Assembly (NCBI GenBank): GCA_944325305.1
Contig: CALUZO010000008.1
Coordinates: forward strand, 124,001 to 188,000
Direction: 5' to 3'
Source: an uncultured Rikenellaceae bacterium
GTDB taxonomy: Bacteria > Bacteroidota > Bacteroidia > Bacteroidales > Rikenellaceae
Length of the DNA stretch: 64,000 nt
Shown here: positions 26,452-37,085 of the stretch, one piece after another
How positions within the stretch are numbered: position 1 is the first letter of the stretch
Layout of the letters: every line of letters begins with the position of its first letter
The notes under the pieces: generated by a model
Told to the model about the DNA's origin: nothing
The model's input: only the letters and a program-made list of their open reading frames with translations
The model's database searches: none
Translations under genes and position numbers: made by a program

Positions 26452-27213
26452 ATGGCCGAAGTTGAAAAGACAAAAGAGAATCTCGTTTACGCCAAGAACA
26501 GGCTGCTTACCGACGTTGTTATGCACTATTGCCCCGGATGCAGTCATGGTACGATACACAAGCTGATTGCCGAAGTGATAGACGAAATGGGGATGGAAGA
26601 GAAGGCAGTGGGTATATCGCCTGTGGGATGCGGCGTTCTGGCCTATAATTATATAGATTGCGACTGGGCGGAGTCGGCACACGGCAGAGCCTGTGCTGTT
26701 GCCACCGGGATAAAGAGAATGGCTCCCGACAAGATGGTCTTCACATATCAGGGCGACGGCGACCTGGCTGCAATCGGAACAGGCGAAACGATCCACGCCT
26801 GCAACAGAGGTGAAAACATAACGATAATCTATATTAACAATGCCATTTACGGCATGACCGGAGGTCAAATGTCACCGACCACGCTTGTCGGCATGCGCAC
26901 AGCAACTACCCCACAGGGACGTGACATCAATCTCCACGGCTATCCGTTCAAGATATCGGAAATAGCGGCTATGCTCGACGGGACATGCTATGTCACCCGT
27001 CAGGCCGTGAACACTCCTGCAAATGTACGCAAGGCAAAAAAAGCGCTGCGCAAAGCATTCGAAAAACCGATGAAAGGCCAGGGACTTGCTCTGATAGAGT
27101 TCGTATCTACCTGCAACAGCGGATGGAAGATGAGTCCCGTTGCCGCCAACCAGTGGATGGAAGAGAATATGTTCCCGGAATATCCCCTGGGTGACCTCAA
27201 AGAAAGAGATTAA
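26452..27213 (+). CDS. 2-oxoacid:ferredoxin oxidoreductase, beta (TPP) subunit
   Basis: This 253-residue subunit binds thiamine diphosphate. The TPP/Mg motif is GDGDLAAIGTGE followed about 25 residues later by NNAIYGMTGGQ. The N-terminal HYCPGCSHG and GISPVGCGV hold the conserved cysteines of the family. It starts two bases after the alpha subunit stop. It catalyses decarboxylation and acyl transfer to CoA, with electrons passed to ferredoxin. Confidence 0.93.
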   Translation: MAEVEKTKENLVYAKNRLLTDVVMHYCPGCSHGTIHKLIAEVIDEMGMEEKAVGISPVGCGVLAYNYIDCDWAESAHGRACAVATGIKRMAPDKMVFTYQGDGDLAAIGTGETIHACNRGENITIIYINNAIYGMTGGQMSPTTLVGMRTATTPQGRDINLHGYPFKISEIAAMLDGTCYVTRQAVNTPANVRKAKKALRKAFEKPMKGQGLALIEFVSTCNSGWKMSPVAANQWMEENMFPEYPLGDLKERD

Positions 27214-27234
27214 CTCCAAAAACGCAAAGAGAAT

Positions 27235-27780
27235 ATGACAGAAGAAATGATCATAGCAGGCTTCGGTGGACAAGGCGTGCTTTCGATGGGAAAGATACTG
27301 GCCTACTCGGGAGTGATGCAGGACTTCGAGGTGAGCTGGATGCCCGCTTACGGTCCCGAAATGCGTGGCGGTACGGCAAACGTTACGGTGGTAATCAGCG
27401 ATAAGACAATCAGTTCCCCCATATCGCACATGTATGACACGGCCATCATACTTAACCAGCAGAGTATGGATAAGTTCGAAAGCATGGTCCGTCCGGGAGG
27501 CATACTTATATACGATACTAACGGCATAGTGAAACATCCTACCCGTAAGGATATCAAGATATATACGATCGACGCCACGGAAGAAGCTGCAAAGCGCGGC
27601 AACACACGTTTGTTCAACACCATGATATTGGGCGGCTACCTGAAGGTGCGCCCTATCGTGACGCTCGAGAACGTATTCAAAGGGCTTAAGAAATCCCTGC
27701 CGGAGCGTGCATGGAAGACACTGCCTGCCAATGAAGAGGCGGTTCGCATAGGTATGGAACTCATCAAGGAGATACAGTAG
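27235..27780 (+). CDS. 2-oxoacid:ferredoxin oxidoreductase, gamma subunit
   Basis: This 181-residue subunit has the gamma-family signature IIAGFGGQGVLSMG at the N-terminus and PAYGPEMRGGTANVTV. It completes a delta-alpha-beta-gamma set. It starts 21 bases after the beta gene and is the last gene of the operon. Downstream are 455 bases without a gene, ending in a 21-bp inverted repeat. Confidence 0.93.
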   Translation: MTEEMIIAGFGGQGVLSMGKILAYSGVMQDFEVSWMPAYGPEMRGGTANVTVVISDKTISSPISHMYDTAIILNQQSMDKFESMVRPGGILIYDTNGIVKHPTRKDIKIYTIDATEEAAKRGNTRLFNTMILGGYLKVRPIVTLENVFKGLKKSLPERAWKTLPANEEAVRIGMELIKEIQ

Positions 27781-28235
27781 TTTCATATAATTGCGAGCAT
27801 CTTTCGGGGAAACGTTTCCGTCCAGGTCACGGATCGCTCAGGCAGCATTTCTGTACCGAGATATAATAAATGCAGAGGCGTGCAGTTTACTTCTGAAATG
27901 AATCTTCATTGCAGGACATGTCGGATGTGAATACAAAACCGAGAGTATGAGTCGCGCGGAATAGCATGAAAAGGAGCAGCCGATACGCCGGGGAAAGGTA
28001 ATTCCAATATGTATACCGGGCCGGATCGTGAAGATAGAGACTCATAAAAACGCTAAGGAATAATCAGTCTTCGGAAATTTGACGATTCAATTTATATTGG
28101 TGCGTCAGATAGAGTGTGCGATTGTAATAGCGACACGTATTTGTTCCGTGAACGCCCATTCAACAGACAGCGGCAAGCATTCGGCTTGCCGCTGTCTGTT
28201 GAATTACTCTTCATCAAACGTTTCATATGGCAGAT
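27781..28235. other. Gene-free interval
   Basis: No supportable gene is present in these 455 bases. Short frames have no family features. The only clear element is the inverted repeat at 28158-28204. Confidence 0.6.
28158..28204. terminator. Long inverted repeat, probable bidirectional terminator
   Basis: A 21-bp perfect stem (28158-28178 with 28184-28204) has a 5-base loop. The GC-rich top reads AGCGGCAAGC / GCTTGCCGCT. There is no U tract. It lies between convergent genes. Confidence 0.6.
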
Positions 28236-28733
28236 CTATGCGAGATTAGTTAGCGATGTGGCTGACAGATCCGATGGATCATAAGAAAAAACATAGCGTT
28301 TTCCGCTTTTGAGTTCGATAAGTATCAGATCTTTAAGATTGTAAGCAGACATTGCGAATCGTCCCAGTGCAGGACATCTGTATTCTCCGGAGTATCCTGC
28401 TAGTCCGCCATTGCCGGTCACTTTGCTGAAACCGTTCTTGTCGATTTCTGTGAGTACCTTGATACGATTGATATCCTCGAAGGAGATTCGCAATGGTTTG
28501 ATTACACGGCTAACTCTAATCTGTCGATTTTCGACCCAAATGCGAAAAGGATATGTCATGATGGTATATATCAGCCCGCATAAGAATATTGCTCCAATGG
28601 CAGTGAATATCCACCATATTTCGGATAGTCTCAAATCATGCATCTTCAAATAGCTGCCGAGAAAGAAGAAGGCCAGCATGATAATAATATAAAATACCGT
28701 CATTATCCAGACGGAAACACTCCAGTATTTCAT
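28236..28733 (-). CDS. Bacterial PH-domain-like membrane protein
   Basis: This 165-residue protein has two N-terminal membrane helices (about 7-27 and 40-62: VFYIIIMLAFFFLG and IFTAIGAIFLCGLIYTI). A beta-rich PH-like domain follows (VENRQIRVSRVIKPLRISFEDINRIKV...LILIELKSGKRYVFSY). No catalytic residues are visible. It lies between two gene-free stretches with no operon partner. Function unknown; similar proteins are called PH domain-containing. Confidence 0.65.
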   Translation of the reverse strand: MKYWSVSVWIMTVFYIIIMLAFFFLGSYLKMHDLRLSEIWWIFTAIGAIFLCGLIYTIMTYPFRIWVENRQIRVSRVIKPLRISFEDINRIKVLTEIDKNGFSKVTGNGGLAGYSGEYRCPALGRFAMSAYNLKDLILIELKSGKRYVFSYDPSDLSATSLTNLA

Positions 28734-29150
28734 TTTGAGAATTGTTACTTCAGCATCATGTCATTGGCTGAACTGTTAGAAAGTATTTATGGTTAAGTAT
28801 TTAGGTTTTCATTTCTATTTATCTAACGTGAAATAGGTCTCTTATATTGGATGCAGGGAGAAAAACAGTAGTTAATAGCCGGACAGGCATTATCTGTCCA
28901 ACGTCAAGCAAATGAGTTGTTTAGCGTAACCGGAATAAGGTTTCATGTTGTATGTCCACTCCTCACACGAGTTAGACGCATTTCACCTAATCGATAAGTG
29001 TCGGAGCGTAGCTATAAAATCAGTTCGGGTTCTAATGATGCAATATTAACGATAACAAAACTATACTTGATTTAGATAAAAACCAAATTTTCAGAATAAT
29101 TCGGGTTATGGCAATAAACGATAATTATAGTTAAAGCATCACGCATCACT
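28734..29150. other. Gene-free AT-rich interval
   Basis: I see no gene, tRNA or recognisable RNA in these 417 bases. Composition is more AT-rich than the flanking genes. No promoter with both boxes was found. Confidence 0.6.
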
Positions 29151-31193
29151 TCATTTTTTTGCCTTTTTATAGACGGTTCCTGTACGTGAAACGTTATATA
29201 TGCTCAGGTAGTGGCGTGTAATACCGTCTGCGTCCTTACGCGGTATGCTGAAATGCCATACCGACTCGTCATTGCGGCCCTGTCCGCCAAATTTCACGGA
29301 ATCGGTGGAAAGAATTATCTTATATCTGCCAGGTTCCGGCACCTGCACCATATAATCCGGGATGCTGTATTCCGGATGCCAGTTCAGCACGAATACGAGG
29401 TCTTTGTGATTGTATGCCATCGTTTTGTTTCTGGTGTCCATTTGCAGGTTCCATGCATATCCGTCGCCAAGTATGTTGTATTTTTTCACCATTCGGATCA
29501 TTGCGGCGTCGAAATCGTTCAGGAAACTGTAACGCAGGAATCCGTTGGTGGCGAGGCTCCACTGACGACGGGCATAGGCATAGCTCCAGCCGTTTCCCTC
29601 ACGTGGGAAATCTATCCATTCGGGATGTCCGAACTCGTTGCCCATGAAGTTCAGATAGCCTTGTCCGCCGAGCGAGATTGTCGCCAGGCGTATCATCTTG
29701 TGCAATGCCATTCCACGATCGATGATGATACTTTTCGAGGCTCTGTCCATTTTGGTGTACATCTCCTTGTCCATCAGGCGGAAGGCAATGGTTTTGTCAC
29801 CTACGAGTGCCTGGTCGTGCGATTCGGCATACGCGATGGTTTTGACATACGGCAGGCGATTTGTCAAGATATTCCATATATCCCATATATCCCACTGTTC
29901 GTCGGGGACATCCTTGAGCATTTTTATCCAGAAATCAGGGATAGCCATTGCGAGTCTGTAATCGAACCCGATACCTCCGTCCTCGACCGGAGAGCACATT
30001 GTAGGCATGCCGCTAACATCCTCGGCTATGGTCACTGAAGATGGCCGGAAATCGTGTATCATTTTATTGGCGAGGGTAAGGTATGTGAGTGCGTCACGGT
30101 TGACCGTATCGTCGAAATATTTTTCACGCGAATCGAATTCCGTATAGCCGTGATGGTAGTAAATCATCGAGGTCACGCCGTCGAAACGGAACCCGTCGAA
30201 ATGGAATTCATCGAGCCAGTACTTAGAGTTGGAGAGCAGGAAATGCTGGACCTCGGGCTTGCCGTAATCGAAATTTCTCGAGTCCCAATATTTTTGGTAT
30301 CCCGCCTCTCCGGGTGGTGAATAGAGTGTGTCGGTACCGTCGAGTTCATTGATACCTTCATTTATGTTTTTGACGTAATGCGAATGCACTATATCCATTA
30401 TCACGGCCAATCCCATAGAATGGGCCTTTTTGATAAGTGCCTTCAGCTCTTCGGGAGTGCCGAACCTCGATGAAGGTGCAAAAAAATTCGATACATGATA
30501 TCCGAAACTTCCGTAATACGGATGTTCGGCTATGGCCATAAGCTGAACGGCATTATACCCGAGTTTTTTGATTTTCGGCAGGATATGACGGGCAAATTCC
30601 TTATAGGTCCCTACCCGTTCTTTTTCTGTAGCCATACCGACGTGGCTTTCATATATCAGCAGGTTCCCGAGGGATGAGATATCGAAATCGTCGCCAGACC
30701 AGTCGAAAGGGATCGGCGGATTCCAGAATTGGCCGGTAAAATCCTTGGTCTCGTCGTTCTGCACGACACGGCGGATATATGAAGGTATTCGCTCGTGCCA
30801 ACCGTTTTTACCATGCACAAGCATCTTGACGAGCGACCCATGGACCAGGCGTCCTGCAAATTGTTCGTCAGGAAGAAAAATCGACCATACACCGGAGAAT
30901 GGGTCTTTGGTCAGATGTAGCGAGGTCCGTTCCCAGTTATTGAAATCTCCGAAAAGGTAGACATCATAAGCCCCTGGCAGCCACTCGCGGAACCACCAGC
31001 CATGTTTTTCGTCGTCACGCTGGAACCCGAACCACTTATATCCGTTGGCAAAATCCACCAAAGAACCGCATCCTGCCTCTATTTCGGCCAAACGTTTACG
31101 GAAACGATCGTAACGATAACGCAATTCTCCCTCGCTCTCCTTCAGCCATTCGTCCTGTTCGATTACGCGCAACGCATCGCATGAATTTTCCAT
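29151..31193 (-). CDS. glgB: 1,4-alpha-glucan branching enzyme (eukaryote-like GH13)
   Basis: This 680-residue enzyme introduces alpha-1,6 branches into glycogen. An N-terminal CBM48-like domain (KWFGFQRDDEKHGWWFREWLPGA) precedes the GH13 barrel. Catalytic residues lie in GFRFDGVTSM (nucleophile Asp), TIAEDVSG (Glu) and AESHDQALVGDKT (Asp). The YYHHG and SLGGQGYLNFMGNEFGHPEW segments are typical of eukaryotic-type branching enzymes, also found in Bacteroidota. Start 31193 (MENSCDAL) replaces an upstream in-frame start at 31274 that adds 27 unrelated residues. It lies 132 bases after uvrA2. Confidence 0.94.
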   Translation of the reverse strand: MENSCDALRVIEQDEWLKESEGELRYRYDRFRKRLAEIEAGCGSLVDFANGYKWFGFQRDDEKHGWWFREWLPGAYDVYLFGDFNNWERTSLHLTKDPFSGVWSIFLPDEQFAGRLVHGSLVKMLVHGKNGWHERIPSYIRRVVQNDETKDFTGQFWNPPIPFDWSGDDFDISSLGNLLIYESHVGMATEKERVGTYKEFARHILPKIKKLGYNAVQLMAIAEHPYYGSFGYHVSNFFAPSSRFGTPEELKALIKKAHSMGLAVIMDIVHSHYVKNINEGINELDGTDTLYSPPGEAGYQKYWDSRNFDYGKPEVQHFLLSNSKYWLDEFHFDGFRFDGVTSMIYYHHGYTEFDSREKYFDDTVNRDALTYLTLANKMIHDFRPSSVTIAEDVSGMPTMCSPVEDGGIGFDYRLAMAIPDFWIKMLKDVPDEQWDIWDIWNILTNRLPYVKTIAYAESHDQALVGDKTIAFRLMDKEMYTKMDRASKSIIIDRGMALHKMIRLATISLGGQGYLNFMGNEFGHPEWIDFPREGNGWSYAYARRQWSLATNGFLRYSFLNDFDAAMIRMVKKYNILGDGYAWNLQMDTRNKTMAYNHKDLVFVLNWHPEYSIPDYMVQVPEPGRYKIILSTDSVKFGGQGRNDESVWHFSIPRKDADGITRHYLSIYNVSRTGTVYKKAKK

Positions 31194-31325
31194 ACCTTCA
31201 ATTTTTTTTGTTGAATTTAGTGATAAATCGAGCCATGTCCAAATCCTTGCCGGCAAATGCGACAAATAAAACAAAAAGCGATCCGTCCATGTGAAGACAG
31301 ACCGCCGTATTGTGAGACATGGGTC

Positions 31326-34154
31326 TTATTTTCCTACACCCATATCTTTGAGGAATTTTCCTGTGTAGCTTTCTTTCACGCCGGCTATCTCTTCCGGAGT
31401 GCCTGTGGCAATCACCTCTCCTCCGGCCGAACCGCCGTCGGGGCCTATGTCTATAATGTGGTCGGCTACCTTTATAACATCGAGATTATGCTCTATTACT
31501 ATGACCGTGTTGCCGCGCTCGACGAGTTTGTCCAATACTTCGAGCAATTGTCTGACATCCTCGAAATGGAGTCCCGTCGTTGGCTCGTCGAGGATGTATA
31601 GCGTGCTGCCCGTATCGCGTTTAGCCAGTTCGCTCGAGAGTTTGATTCGCTGGCTTTCGCCTCCGGAGAGTGTGGTACACGGCTGTCCGAGTCGCAGGTA
31701 CCCCAATCCGACATCCTGTATAGCCTTCAGCTTCTGGTATATCGAAGGGATACTCTCGAAAAACTCTACTGCGCGGTTGACCGTCATGTCAAGTACATCG
31801 TTGATATTCAATCCCTTATACCTAACCTCAAGAGTTTCCCTGTTATAACGTTTTCCACCGCAGACTTTGCAGCGCACATATACGTCGGGCAGGAAATTCA
31901 TCTCGATAGTCTGTACTCCTGCTCCGCGACACTCTTCGCAGCGCCCGCCCTTGACGTTGAACGAGAATCTTCCGGCCTTGAAACCGCGTATCTGAGCATC
32001 GGGTGTCTGCTCGAAGAGTTTGCGTATATCGCCGAAAACATTGGAGTATGTAGCCGGATTGCTTCTTGGCGAACGGCCTATTGGCGACTGATCAACGACT
32101 ACGAGTTTATCGACATTTTCAATGCCCTCTATCGCATCGTGGTCCAACGGACGATCGAACGAGCGGTAAAGATACCTGCTCAGGGCAGGTCGGAGTGTTT
32201 CGTTGATGAGCGTAGATTTTCCGCTGCCGCTCACGCCTGTCACGCATATCAGTTCTCCAAGCGGGAAATCGACAGTAATATTTTTAAGATTGTTTCCCCT
32301 GGCTCCGCATACCGTTATCTTTTTACCGTTCCCCTTGCGCCTTTCGACGGGAACGTCTATTGTACGTTTCCCGTTCAGATAGTCGGCGGTTATGGAATCA
32401 GACTTCAGTATTGAGTCCAGGTCACCTGCCGCGACTATATGACCGCCCTTCATTCCGGCCAACGGACCCACATCCACGATGTAGTCGGCACTGCGTATCA
32501 TCTCTTCGTCGTGTTCGACAACTATCACCGAATTACCCGCATCGCGCAACTCCTTGAGAGAGTTGATCAACTTGAGGTTATCGCGCTGATGCAGACCTAT
32601 GCTCGGTTCGTCGAGGATATAGAGTACGTTGACAAGTTTCGAACCTATCTGAGTAGCCAATCTTATGCGTTGGTTCTCACCGCCCGACAACGAGCTCGAT
32701 GCACGGCTGAGCGACAAATATCCGAGTCCCACATCGATAAGGAATTTTAGCCTTTCGCGTATCTCTTTGAGAATCTCCTTTGCTATGCGTCCTTCGCGTT
32801 CGCCCATTCGAGATTCCAGACCTTCGCTCCAGGCAGCAAATTCCTCTATGTCCATGGCCGAAATCTCCGCGATATTTTTACCGTCTATGCGGAACTGGAG
32901 CGATTCGGGTTTGAGACGCGAACCGCCGCACGCAGAGCATACACGGCGTACCATGAACTGCTCGCACCATTTATTGCCCTTTCCGCTTGTATTGTCCTCT
33001 TCCTGCTTTTCGATATAGCCTGCGACACCTTCCCACGGTATCATCTGAGTGCCGCTCATGTAAGAGAATTCGCGCATGTCGATAGCCATAGGCTCTGTGT
33101 CTCCGTAAAGAATGGCATTCATTCCCTCTTCCGAGATAGTGCTGATCGGGTCATCCATGGCAAAATCATATCGTTTGCCTAATTCTTCTATCTGTTTGAA
33201 CAGGAGATTGTTGCGGTATTTTCCTATCGGTTCGATACCGCCGTCTTTGATAGATTTACCGGGATTGGGAACTATTTTTGACATATCGAAAACAGCCTCT
33301 TCCCCCAATCCGTTGCATTTGGGACACGCACCATGTGGCGAATTGAACGAGAATGTATGCGGAGCGGGATCGTTGAAAGCCACACCGCTCGTCGGGCACA
33401 TCAGATGACGCGAATAATACCTGGCCGTATTGGAGTCGTAATCGTATAGAGACATCGTCCCTTTACCCTGACGCATAGATTCTTGCAGACTCTTATATAA
33501 CCTTTCGCGCGAATCGCGGTTAACGACCAGTCTGTCTACAACCAGTTCGATGTTATGCACCTTGTAACGGTCGAGCTTCATGCCGCCGGTGAGCTCTTTT
33601 ATCTCACCGTCCACACGTGCGTAGAGGTATCCTTTTTTTATGAATGAAGCGAACAATTCCCGATAGTGTCCCTTGCGGCCCTTTACTACGGGAGAGAGCA
33701 AAGCTACCTTATGCCCGTCGAAATTTTCGAGAATGAGGTCTGTTATCTGGGCATCTGTATAGTGCACCATCTCCTCGCCTGTGATCGGCGAATAGGCTTT
33801 CGATGCCCTGGCAAAAAGGAGACGCAGAAAGTCGCTTATTTCAGTCACCGTACCCACTGTCGACCGAGGATTCTTGTTTGTGGTTTTCTGCTCTATGGCT
33901 ACCACTGGACTGAGTCCTGTGATCTTATCGACATCCGGCCTTTCCATGGTTCCCACAAACTGTCTTGCGTAGGTCGATAGTGTTTCCATATAACGTCTTT
34001 GGCCCTCGGCATATATCGTGTCGAACGCCAGCGACGACTTGCCGGATCCCGACAGGCCGGTTATGACCACGAGTTTGTTGCGTGGTATATTAAGGTCTAT
34101 GTTTTTAAGATTGTGGACGCGGGCGCCCTCGATCTTGATCTCTTTCTGCTCCAC
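31326..34154 (-). CDS. uvrA: UvrABC excinuclease subunit A, copy 2
   Basis: This second full-length UvrA has 942 residues. Walker A GLSGSGKS is at 33-40 and GVSGSGKS in the second half, with signatures LSGGENQR and LSGGESQR. The C-terminal zinc finger CEEC...CKVC is intact. The insertion-domain zinc site is degenerate: it has MCPTSG where CxxC is expected, then CPKC. No large deletion is visible, so it is not a pseudogene. It starts 5 bases after the lytic transglycosylase gene. It is clearly distinct in sequence from the copy at 3246-6068. Confidence 0.96.
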   Translation of the reverse strand: MEQKEIKIEGARVHNLKNIDLNIPRNKLVVITGLSGSGKSSLAFDTIYAEGQRRYMETLSTYARQFVGTMERPDVDKITGLSPVVAIEQKTTNKNPRSTVGTVTEISDFLRLLFARASKAYSPITGEEMVHYTDAQITDLILENFDGHKVALLSPVVKGRKGHYRELFASFIKKGYLYARVDGEIKELTGGMKLDRYKVHNIELVVDRLVVNRDSRERLYKSLQESMRQGKGTMSLYDYDSNTARYYSRHLMCPTSGVAFNDPAPHTFSFNSPHGACPKCNGLGEEAVFDMSKIVPNPGKSIKDGGIEPIGKYRNNLLFKQIEELGKRYDFAMDDPISTISEEGMNAILYGDTEPMAIDMREFSYMSGTQMIPWEGVAGYIEKQEEDNTSGKGNKWCEQFMVRRVCSACGGSRLKPESLQFRIDGKNIAEISAMDIEEFAAWSEGLESRMGEREGRIAKEILKEIRERLKFLIDVGLGYLSLSRASSSLSGGENQRIRLATQIGSKLVNVLYILDEPSIGLHQRDNLKLINSLKELRDAGNSVIVVEHDEEMIRSADYIVDVGPLAGMKGGHIVAAGDLDSILKSDSITADYLNGKRTIDVPVERRKGNGKKITVCGARGNNLKNITVDFPLGELICVTGVSGSGKSTLINETLRPALSRYLYRSFDRPLDHDAIEGIENVDKLVVVDQSPIGRSPRSNPATYSNVFGDIRKLFEQTPDAQIRGFKAGRFSFNVKGGRCEECRGAGVQTIEMNFLPDVYVRCKVCGGKRYNRETLEVRYKGLNINDVLDMTVNRAVEFFESIPSIYQKLKAIQDVGLGYLRLGQPCTTLSGGESQRIKLSSELAKRDTGSTLYILDEPTTGLHFEDVRQLLEVLDKLVERGNTVIVIEHNLDVIKVADHIIDIGPDGGSAGGEVIATGTPEEIAGVKESYTGKFLKDMGVGK

Positions 34155-34159
34155 TATTC

Positions 34160-35083
34160 TTAGTTATCCTCAATATTGATCGTTTCCATATCCGTTTCAC
34201 TTGCAGTGTCTGCACGGAAACCCGGTCCCGGAATCTTGACTGTCAGTTTGCGGCGAGCCGTATTACTGTATTCGTAATCCCTTATCCAGTGGTTCAATTG
34301 GCGCAGCATTTTGTATGTCGTACCGTTTTCCCTGGCCACTTTTGACCAGTCTATCTGTGCATCGTCTATGGTTATTTCCGTATAGTTGTCGAGGACAGGA
34401 TAATAATCGCGGCTCTGGATCATGTAACCGTAAAAAGATGGATTTTCGACTATCAGCTTGAATGACAGGATGCGGAATATGTAGCGCAAGGTCTCTTCTG
34501 GCATAAATGCGTCGTAATAGTTGGTGACGCCCTGTTTGTCTATGCGTTTGCGCACCCCGGCCTTGCCGAGATTATAGGCTGCTGCAGCCAGAGTCCACGA
34601 ACCGAACTCCTCGTAAGCCTCCAGAAGGTATTTGCAAGCCACTTCGGTAGATTTTTCAATATCGTATCGTTCGTCCACCTCACTGCCGACCAATAGACCG
34701 TAGTCCCGTCCCGTTCCGGCCATTATCTGCCATAACCCGGCGGCCCTGGCAGCTGATACGGCATCCGGATTGAGTCCGCTTTCGGCCATGGCGAGATATT
34801 TGAAATCGTTCGGCACGCCGTTGGCTTCGAGTATAGGTTCTATTATGGCAAAGTAACGCTTTGTATGTAATAGTGCACGCAATGTCGACGAATGCATGTA
34901 TGAAGTTACCAGCAATTCGCGCTGAAGGCTCTCTCTTGTGTCGAAATTTTCAAGCGGGACACGCTCCCCAGCGAATTCCAGAAAGGTCGGCACCGAGGGT
35001 ATTACAACTTTGGAAAAAGGGCTTTGGGCGTAAGAAGCTGCATGAATGGTAAATGCAGCCATCAAAGCAAACAAATATCTCAT
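34160..35083 (-). CDS. Lytic transglycosylase (MltD-like, SLT domain)
   Basis: This 307-residue exported protein cleaves peptidoglycan glycan strands. A signal peptide ([19 protein letters not shown]) is followed by an SLT domain with catalytic Glu in [13 protein letters not shown] and the motifs AAGLWQIM and [12 protein letters not shown] LysM-like remnant may lie near [22 protein letters not shown] 35083 is preferred to a GTG at 35092. A near-consensus -7 (TATCTTTA, 35113-35120, minus) lies upstream. It is followed directly by uvrA2. Confidence 0.9.
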   Translation of the reverse strand: MRYLFALMAAFTIHAASYAQSPFSKVVIPSVPTFLEFAGERVPLENFDTRESLQRELLVTSYMHSSTLRALLHTKRYFAIIEPILEANGVPNDFKYLAMAESGLNPDAVSAARAAGLWQIMAGTGRDYGLLVGSEVDERYDIEKSTEVACKYLLEAYEEFGSWTLAAAAYNLGKAGVRKRIDKQGVTNYYDAFMPEETLRYIFRILSFKLIVENPSFYGYMIQSRDYYPVLDNYTEITIDDAQIDWSKVARENGTTYKMLRQLNHWIRDYEYSNTARRKLTVKIPGPGFRADTASETDMETINIEDN

Positions 35084-35248
35084 AAAAATCACAGATTACG
35101 GAATAAAACGTGTAAAGATAGCTATTTATTCTACAAAATGGAGTGAAAAGCCACGTCATTTAGGGTCGAACTTTTATTGAAGAAACTGCGGCAGTTTTGG
35201 ATGATTCCGCAAATAATACGATTGGTTATCAACGATTAAGGACTTATG

Positions 35249-35280
35249 TTTGTTTTAAGCGAAGGATTTATGTAGCTTTG
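35249..35280 (+). promoter_or_regulatory. cvfB promoter (-33/-7)
   Basis: TTTG (35249-35252) and TAGCTTTG (35273-35280) are separated by 20 bases. Both are exact consensus matches. The leader is about 15 bases. Confidence 0.75.
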
Positions 35281-35299
35281 CAATCACAATCGTGGAATT

Positions 35300-36136
35300 A
35301 TGCTCAATGCAGGAGAATATCATACATTAACAGTCAATCGCATTTCCGATTTCGGGCTTTACCTGACCAACGAAGACGGCGACGAGGTTCTTTTACCCAA
35401 CCGCTACGTATCTATCGAAAACAAGATTGGCGACCAGCTTGAGGTATTCGTGTATCACGATTCGGAAGACCGTCTTGTGGCCAGTACGGAACGTCCTTAT
35501 GCTACCGTTGGCGACGTGGCTGCCCTGAAAGTAGTGGATAAAACCATTCACGGAGCTTTTCTCGACTGGGGATTGACAGCTAAAGATATATTCTTGCCCA
35601 ATCGCAACATGGTGGGACTCGTCAAACCGGACAGCAAAGTGGTGGTGTATGTCTACCGTGATAAAATTACGGGTCGTGCCGTTGCTTCCATGCGGCTGCG
35701 CGATGTGATTTCCAATGAAGATCTTCCGCTCAAACGCGGCCAGAAAGTAGAAATATTGGTTGCAGTCAAACTTGAAAAAGGGTACAGGGTGGTTATCAAC
35801 GGCAGGTATTGGGGCATGATATACAACAATCAGCTGTATCGCCCGATTGCCATCGGCGATTGTCTCGAAGCCTATGTACGCAAGATAACCGACGACAACA
35901 GGGTTGACCTCAGCCTGCAACAGGAGGGATATGACGAGGTAAAAACTTCGGCCGAAAAGCTGCTCGATATGCTCCGCCAACAAGGAGGCAAACTTGCACT
36001 TAACGACCATAGCGCTCCTGAACATATCTCGGCGGTAACGGGAATGAGCAAAAAAATCTTTAAACGTACGGCCGGATATCTGATGAAGCGTGGCGATATA
36101 ATCATGACTGAAAACGGGATCGAACTTTCGATATAA
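35300..36136 (+). CDS. cvfB: CvfB-like S1 RNA-binding protein
   Basis: This 278-residue protein has three S1-like beta-barrels in tandem (about 1-65, 66-130 and 140-210: ISDFGLYLTNEDGDEVLLPN, GAFLDWGLTAKDIFLP) and a C-terminal winged helix (about 225-278, MSKKIFKRTAGYLMKRGDI). This is the CvfB architecture. CvfB binds RNA and affects virulence gene expression in Staphylococcus; the role in Bacteroidota is not known. Its stop overlaps the next ATG (TAATG). Confidence 0.9.
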   Translation: MLNAGEYHTLTVNRISDFGLYLTNEDGDEVLLPNRYVSIENKIGDQLEVFVYHDSEDRLVASTERPYATVGDVAALKVVDKTIHGAFLDWGLTAKDIFLPNRNMVGLVKPDSKVVVYVYRDKITGRAVASMRLRDVISNEDLPLKRGQKVEILVAVKLEKGYRVVINGRYWGMIYNNQLYRPIAIGDCLEAYVRKITDDNRVDLSLQQEGYDEVKTSAEKLLDMLRQQGGKLALNDHSAPEHISAVTGMSKKIFKRTAGYLMKRGDIIMTENGIELSI

Positions 36137-36909
36137 TGGCAAAGATTCAGACAGCAGAAAGAGTTTCACAGAATGACTCTTCGGATAATTTCGTTTATCA
36201 AAGGTCGCTTCTGGCATACCATTACGCTGCAGAGAAGGTGTCGGGAGACATTCTCGAAATAGGCACAGGTAACGGCTATGGCGTAGAGACGATCTCCTCC
36301 AAGGCAAAAGTGTTCATTACGGTAGACAAGAATATCCCTCCGGTGGATACAACGAAATACAATAACGTAGAGTTCAACTGCATGAAGGTTCCGCCACTTG
36401 ACGGATTTGCCCACAACACGTTCGATTACGTTATCATGTTTCAGGTAATAGAGCATATCAGGAACGATTTCCTCATGCTCGAGGAGATTCACCGCGTATT
36501 GAAACCTGGCGGAAAGCTCATCATATCGACGCCGAATAAAAAGATGTCGCTCACGCGCAATCCATGGCACGTAAGAGAATACACCTTAGCCGGCTTCCAG
36601 AACCTTCTCAACTGTTTTTTTACGATCGAAAGTGCCGATGGAGTTTTCGGCAACCAAAAGGTAATGGAATATTACAACAAGAATAAACGGTCGGTCGAGC
36701 AGATCATGCAATTCGATATTTTCAATATGCAGTACTGGTTACCGCGATGGATGCTTAAAATACCTTACGATATATTTAATCGCTGGAATCGGCAGAAACT
36801 GCTCAAGGAAAATACGGAACTTACTGAGGGTATTAAAATGACTGATTATTATGTTGCCCCGGCCGATGACAGATGTTTCGATCTGCTGTTCACTACGGTG
36901 AAGAAATAG
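36136..36909 (+). CDS. Class I SAM-dependent methyltransferase
   Basis: This 257-residue protein has SAM motif I LEIGTGNGYG near residues 40-49, the post-I acidic residue in TVDKN, FDYVIMFQVIEHI as motif II and RVLKPGGKLIISTPN as motif III. It fits the ubiE/methyltransferase-11 superfamily. The C-terminal 80 residues (YWLPRWMLKIPYDIFNRW) are not typical of a named enzyme. Substrate unknown. It overlaps cvfB by one base, so it is likely coupled. Confidence 0.88.
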   Translation: MAKIQTAERVSQNDSSDNFVYQRSLLAYHYAAEKVSGDILEIGTGNGYGVETISSKAKVFITVDKNIPPVDTTKYNNVEFNCMKVPPLDGFAHNTFDYVIMFQVIEHIRNDFLMLEEIHRVLKPGGKLIISTPNKKMSLTRNPWHVREYTLAGFQNLLNCFFTIESADGVFGNQKVMEYYNKNKRSVEQIMQFDIFNMQYWLPRWMLKIPYDIFNRWNRQKLLKENTELTEGIKMTDYYVAPADDRCFDLLFTTVKK

Positions 36910-36961
36910 CCGCCGCCTAAAGTAAAACAAGAAGCATCCCGACACCCCCCCGATACTTCGA

Positions 36962-36981
36962 TTTCACCGCATTCGGTGAAA
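36962..36981. terminator. Short hairpin between convergent genes
   Basis: The 8-bp stem TTTCACCG / CGGTGAAA has a 4-base loop. There is little U tract; it is a weak terminator candidate. Confidence 0.35.
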
Positions 36982-37085
36982 ATAACTGCAGCTATCCCAA
37001 ACGCAGCACCTGCCCAAGAAACGTACAGAATTCTGAAAAGATTGCTCCGGAGTTCTCTCCTTCTCTCAGTGATCTTAATTGAATG

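Noticed and set aside
3246..34154. Second uvrA considered as a pseudogene or recent duplicate
   Set aside because: Both copies are full length with intact ATPase motifs and differ at many positions.
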